A stretch of DNA of 64,000 nt from Cyrtodaria siliqua. Its lineage: Eukaryota > Mollusca > Bivalvia > Adapedonta > Hiatellidae. The stretch spans positions 124,001 through 188,000 of the forward strand of contig JAWPHD010001146.1 in the NCBI GenBank assembly GCA_037043455.1. The letters run 5' to 3'. A program made the translations under genes and the position numbers. The notes under the pieces are model-generated. The model was not told where the DNA came from, did not search any database, and saw nothing but the letters and a program-made list of their open reading frames with translations. Positions 60,248 through 64,000 of the stretch are shown here, one piece after another; the first letter of the stretch is position 1; each line of letters starts with the position of its first letter.

Positions 60248-60414
60248 TATTTGTTGAAAACAAACATATTTTAAGTTTTCCTGAAAAAATGTCCCAGAGA
60301 AATGCAGTTAGGTATCATATGTTGACCAGAGATAGCTTCACACATTGTCTATAACTACATTACTCTGGGACATATTTTCAGGGAAACTTAAAACATGTTT
60401 GTTTTCAACAAATA
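60248..60414. mobile_element. Hairpin element with about 52-bp arms
   Basis: TATTTGTTGAAAACAAACAT, then TAAGTTTTCCTGAAAAAATG and TCCCAGAG, is inverted at the right end as CTCTGGGACAT, continuing to TTTGTTTTCAACAAATA. The loop is about 65 bp. Confidence 0.88.
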
Positions 60415-60630
60415 ACACGGAAATCTTTTTTTTCTTCATTTTTTTATTTTTTAATTTTTTTATTATTTGTTTTTGTTTTTTTATGATAAAAAACTGTAGG
60501 GTCGGCGCCAAAAAATAGGGAAACACAGGTAACCAGAAACACAGGTATTTTTTTTCTCCGCCTTAGTCTCCTACCGACAAACCGGAGTGGTCATCCGTCT
60601 ATATAGTTTTAGTAATCAAGCCATCGTCAT
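60415..60630. other. Spacer, nothing recognised
   Basis: T-rich stretch followed by unassigned sequence. The last five bases GTCAT are the target duplication of the next element. Confidence 0.4.
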
Positions 60631-61230
60631 CACCCCCGGTATCCGTATAATATCAACGCGGGTCGAATAAGGCCATACGCGGGTACGGGAAAGACGCGCC
60701 ATATTACAGGCACGCTCAATATGTGTCATTTATTTAAATATTATATAGTTAGTTTTTGCTTTGTTAGATTCACTGAATATTTTTCTTCACGTCCATATCT
60801 TATTGTTTTCATTTTAGTAGTGTTTTAAGCAATTTTATCCTTTTTGAACTTTGCGGATCGGAAAATCCGTGTCAACAATTGACATTTCGTCGGATTTTCA
60901 ATTATACAGTAATTTTGATACGATAATAAGGCCATGCACATGTAAAACATTCATTATGTTAGTCATTTTGTCTTTGTTTGGTCCCTTAATACTAACTAAG
61001 GGGTTTTAATCTGGCCTTTTGTGATAGAGGGGTCCCAGAAAGTGGATAAGTCTTACGACGGCCATAGATAAGTACCAACGTTATGTAGTAAAATTGAAGA
61101 ATAAGTACCAACGCATTTCAGAAATATAGCTCTTTTATGTTGTAACTTCATCAGAACAGGGAATTTAAGCTAAATTTTTCAACAAAGCCATGTCTAACTA
61201 GGTTTTTTATACAGTGTATTATATACTTTC

Positions 61231-61467
61231 AGTGCAAGTGATATAGATAAATTCGTTTGCTACTTCTGCACTGAAAGATTTGATCTTTTATCGGAAATAA
61301 TTAAACACTGTGTAATTTATCACGAAAACGTGGTACTAAAGTACAAAGAACAGACTCTCGATGAAACATCTGGTGTACTAGGATACAAAACGAAAATCCA
61401 CACAAATATAATACCAAAAGAAATAGAGCACGACATTTGTTCTTATTTGTTTAGTTACAAAGTTTAA
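61231..61467 (+). pseudogene. C2H2-like zinc-finger ORF fragment inside the transposon
   Basis: An open frame of 78 codons ends at TAA 61465-61467. If a TTTCAG acceptor at 61227-61232 is used, an exon would begin at 61233. The reading contains FVCYFCTERFDLLSEIIKHC followed by VIYH: a Cys-x2-Cys and two His in C2H2-like spacing. TLDETSGVLGYKTKIHTNII follows. No ATG or upstream exon is evident. It is probably a remnant of a protein carried by the transposon; a domesticated exon is less likely. Confidence 0.5.
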
Positions 61468-62685
61468 TTAAACCATTTGAGTTTGATAACTGGCCATAAT
61501 CAATATGCCAATTTATGTCGATTTTCGTGCTAATATTGATTTTTTAAGCAAATTCTTCAAAATTGGTGGTACCATACCTGATTATAGTAGCGAATACGAG
61601 CTTAATAATGCCACAAATACCGCTAACATCAAAATTGCTACTAGCTGAACGCTACCAAGTCGAGTTTGAATGATAAGGAATAATATTTTACCTTTTACAT
61701 AATTTTTCATTTTTCACAGTATCCTATTTTAGGGGGATAAGGGAAAGATTTAGTGGTTTATTCCCTACCAAACCTGTTGCCATGAAGAATTAAGTCAAAA
61801 AAACATGTTGCAAACATGCAACCCTACATGTTGATAAAAACAAACATAGTTCAATTGCAAACACTTCACAAACACGTCATTTTAAACACGAAAAAAAAAT
61901 GAAACTCAAAATTACGGCTGGTATAGACAAAATTGGAACGAATCTGAGTGAGTCCTAATTACTGCACGTATCTCTTATAGGTATGAAACCACTAATTATT
62001 TTCCCCATAGACGCTTATGTTAAAGTGTCACATATTAATGATTTGCTGCAAATTCAACTCAAGTATGGATAATGCGGCAGTGTATTGATCATATAGAAAA
62101 CTAATTTTCCACTTGAAAAATCATCAAAAAAGATGCGGTCACAAGACATGTAAGAAAGTTCTTGTTTGTTTACTAAACAGGTCAAGGGTACAGCTGTTTT
62201 CAGTGATGGTTTTAATTTTAAGCTCACAAAGTGTAAGCATAGAGTTGAAATTTCGAAAATGGTCATCAGTGATCCAGTAAAACCTATTATTACGCTTCTT
62301 ATACATACAACTACAAAATCGAATAGAAGTGGGCAGTCTTCCCCCTGCTTATAATGCCCATTTTCATCAAAAAAGGAGGGATTACTTTTTATTATAGGAA
62401 CTACATTCGACTACCTACACCTCAGAGGTTTACATGTAGTTAGTGGTGATAATCCTTTAAAATGTTTACAAAAAATGCAGATAAATTAACAAAGAGGAGT
62501 AATCATGTAATTTATTAGCTAGAACAAGTATATATGTAACCTACTCAGTTCCGAACAATATTCATGTACCTTCAGTAACAATTATGTATTGGAGCACAAC
62601 TGCCTAGTGAATACTCTTTGACTCGAATAGTCTCGGAGCATATATAACATTGTGCGCTTACAATTGATTGAGTTGAAAGGTGTGT
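61468..62685. other. Interior of the long-TIR transposon, unassigned
   Basis: AT-rich. Short ORFs at 62054-62266 (-) and 62166-62354 (+) show no domain. Remains of a decayed coding region cannot be excluded. Confidence 0.4.
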
Positions 62686-62984
62686 AACGGCTAATCAACA
62701 CAATATAGGTTATTTAGAGCCACACCAGAGAGAGGGGCATGATACATAGGAATGCGGGAACATGTCCTACTCGTACTATTGAATAGATTCCAATGGTTCT
62801 TTAACATGCTCGGATGATAGACTGAAACTGAACCGCTTGTTAACGTCCCCGTCCGACGGACGAGGCTGAGGGAAAGTTTCTTGCACAAAAACACACCGAC
62901 GAAAGTCAGTGACAACGGCCAGGCTTAAACCCGGGGCTTCCAGTTACAAGTCCAACGCGCTATTCACTTGGGCACGCCAGCCCC
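62686..62984 (-). mobile_element. tRNA-derived SINE, copy 2 (minus strand)
   Basis: Reverse complement of the same SINE as at 59253-59575, sharing CTCGTCCGTCGGACGGGGAC, GTTAAAGAACCATTGGAATC and CTCTAAATAACCTATATTGT. The tRNA-like head is at the 62984 side, with a decayed box B. It lies inside the transposon at 60631-63786, so it inserted after that element. Confidence 0.85.
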
Positions 62985-63791
62985 GATGCGTTAACAAAAT
63001 TACATTAGATGAAAAATATAATCGAATATATGTGGATATGCCGAGATTTTAGCTTACAATTCCGAATTCCTTTTATTACAGATGTTCTATTTAAAAGCAT
63101 TAGTATTACTTATTCCCGGTGGGGTCAGGCCCGAGTTTTTCAACCGTACTCCCTCTAAGTACCGGCAAAGTACTGGGAAAGTATGACATCAAGTAAGGGA
63201 AAACACTATCGGTAATTACCTAATAAGCTAGAAGCTTACAGGGGTATCAAATAAAAAAACAAATACGTCTCTGCTGTTATAAACGCCCGCTTTAATACTT
63301 ATCCATAGTCTTTTAATCGTTTGATCTTATCCGAGCTAATGTTTAGCTGTCTTAAGACTTATCCACTTTCTTTGACCCATCTCTCACAAAAGGCCAGATT
63401 AAAACTCTCAGTTAGTATCAAGGGACCAAATAAAGACAAAATGACTAACATAATGAATGTTTTACCTGTGCATGCCCTTCTTACCGTGTTAAAATGACTG
63501 TATAATTGAAAATTCGATGAAATGTCAATTGTTGGCACGAACTTTTCCGATCCGCCTAGTTCAAAGCGGATAAAATTGCTTAAAACACTGCTAAATTGAA
63601 AGACATAAGTTATGGATGTGAAGAAAAGTATTCAGGGAATCTAACAAAGCAAAAACTAACTATATAACTTATATAATATTTAAATAAATAACAAATAGTG
63701 AGCTTGCCTGTAATATGGTGCATCTTTCCCGTACCCGCGTATGGCCTCATTCGACCCGCGTGGATATTATCCGGATTCCGGGGGTGGTCAT

Positions 63792-64000
63792 GCTAATTAA
63801 CAGAGAGGTAAATGCCTTCTACATGACGAACTCATCATTGATCAAGGTCTCACTGCGGAGTCAAAAGTAGGCATTTTCGGGATCGGCCTACAACTAATGG
63901 AGGGATTTCAGAATACTTTACAGAAATATATCTCCCACCAACACCCACCACCCCCAGCACTCCATCCTCTTCGCTGAATCCAATAGGGCATGTGTGTAGT
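63792..64000. other. Right edge, nothing recognised
   Basis: No feature identified. A short CACCAACACCCACCACCCCC stretch is near 63936. Confidence 0.35.

Larger units (their letters stand above)
60631..63786. mobile_element. DNA transposon with about 430-bp terminal inverted repeats
   Basis: The left terminus CACCCCCGGTATCCGTATAA and the right terminus ending CCGGATTCCGGGGGTG are inverted. Similarity runs inward for about 430 bp on each side (to about 61058 and from about 63350). A perfect 5-bp direct repeat GTCAT flanks it (60626-60630 and 63787-63791). The 3,156-bp interior holds a zinc-finger ORF remnant (61231-61467) and a SINE insertion (62686-62984), but no recognisable transposase core. 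The superfamily is left open. Confidence 0.85.

Overview
The window looks like nuclear DNA of a bivalve mollusc, probably a heterodont such as Dreissena. This is an inference from AT-rich spliced genes, tRNA-derived SINEs, mariner and LINE elements, and repeats (the GGGCCATAACTC family and the GAACCGGTTTAAAC family) that I remember from bivalve genomes. No prokaryotic or viral gene set is visible. Real gene content is low. Most of the 64 kb is transposon remains, fold-back elements and tandem repeats.

Host genes. Three paralogous four-exon genes encode a nearly identical 92-residue protein: a signal peptide, a Gly/Tyr-rich stretch, a Leu-rich hydrophobic segment, a Gly-rich tail with an NFS sequon, and the C-terminus PTGGK. 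Copy A is on + at about 2240-5980, copy B on - at about 20460-15436, and copy C on - at about 45510-41223. All three have a noncoding first exon behind a TATA box and a conserved block of about 150 bp with an ETS-like CCGGAAGT. Exons are almost identical between copies. Introns differ in length and carry different repeats. A broken exon-2 duplicate lies inside copy C. The only other convincing host gene is the first coding exon of a type II membrane sulfotransferase-like protein at 58317-58758.

Layout. 1-2000: degraded LINE. 2110-5980: gene A. 6655-15096: 13-bp minisatellite (minor block, gap with old repeats, then about 5.3 kb array). 15436-20600: gene B. 20846-25500: nearly full-length dead LINE with an L1-type ORF1 and EN-RT ORF2. 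27070-29310: divergent tandem repeat built on GGGCCATAACTC. 29714-32765: composite of large hairpins bounded by 36-bp inverted repeats. 32977-34123: element with a 160-bp internal repeat and a 5-bp target duplication. 34600-40310: 28-bp minisatellite split by a 979-bp satellite. 41223-45655: gene C. 46220-47540: LINE fragment split by a 1,000-bp mariner-type element. 47860-48515: GC-rich minisatellite. 48947-50593: inverted-repeat element filled with alternating short palindromic arms. 50780-53609: third LINE, with a SINE inside. 53606-54148: 279-bp duplication. 55515-56956: CTTA repeat. 58317-58758: sulfotransferase exon. 60631-63786: DNA transposon with about 430-bp terminal inverted repeats, a perfect 5-bp target duplication and a zinc-finger ORF remnant.

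The only functional grouping I can support is the three-copy secreted or membrane peptide family with a shared promoter, which suggests co-expression of identical products. Everything else reads as a dense repeat environment that has remodelled the introns and flanks of these genes.
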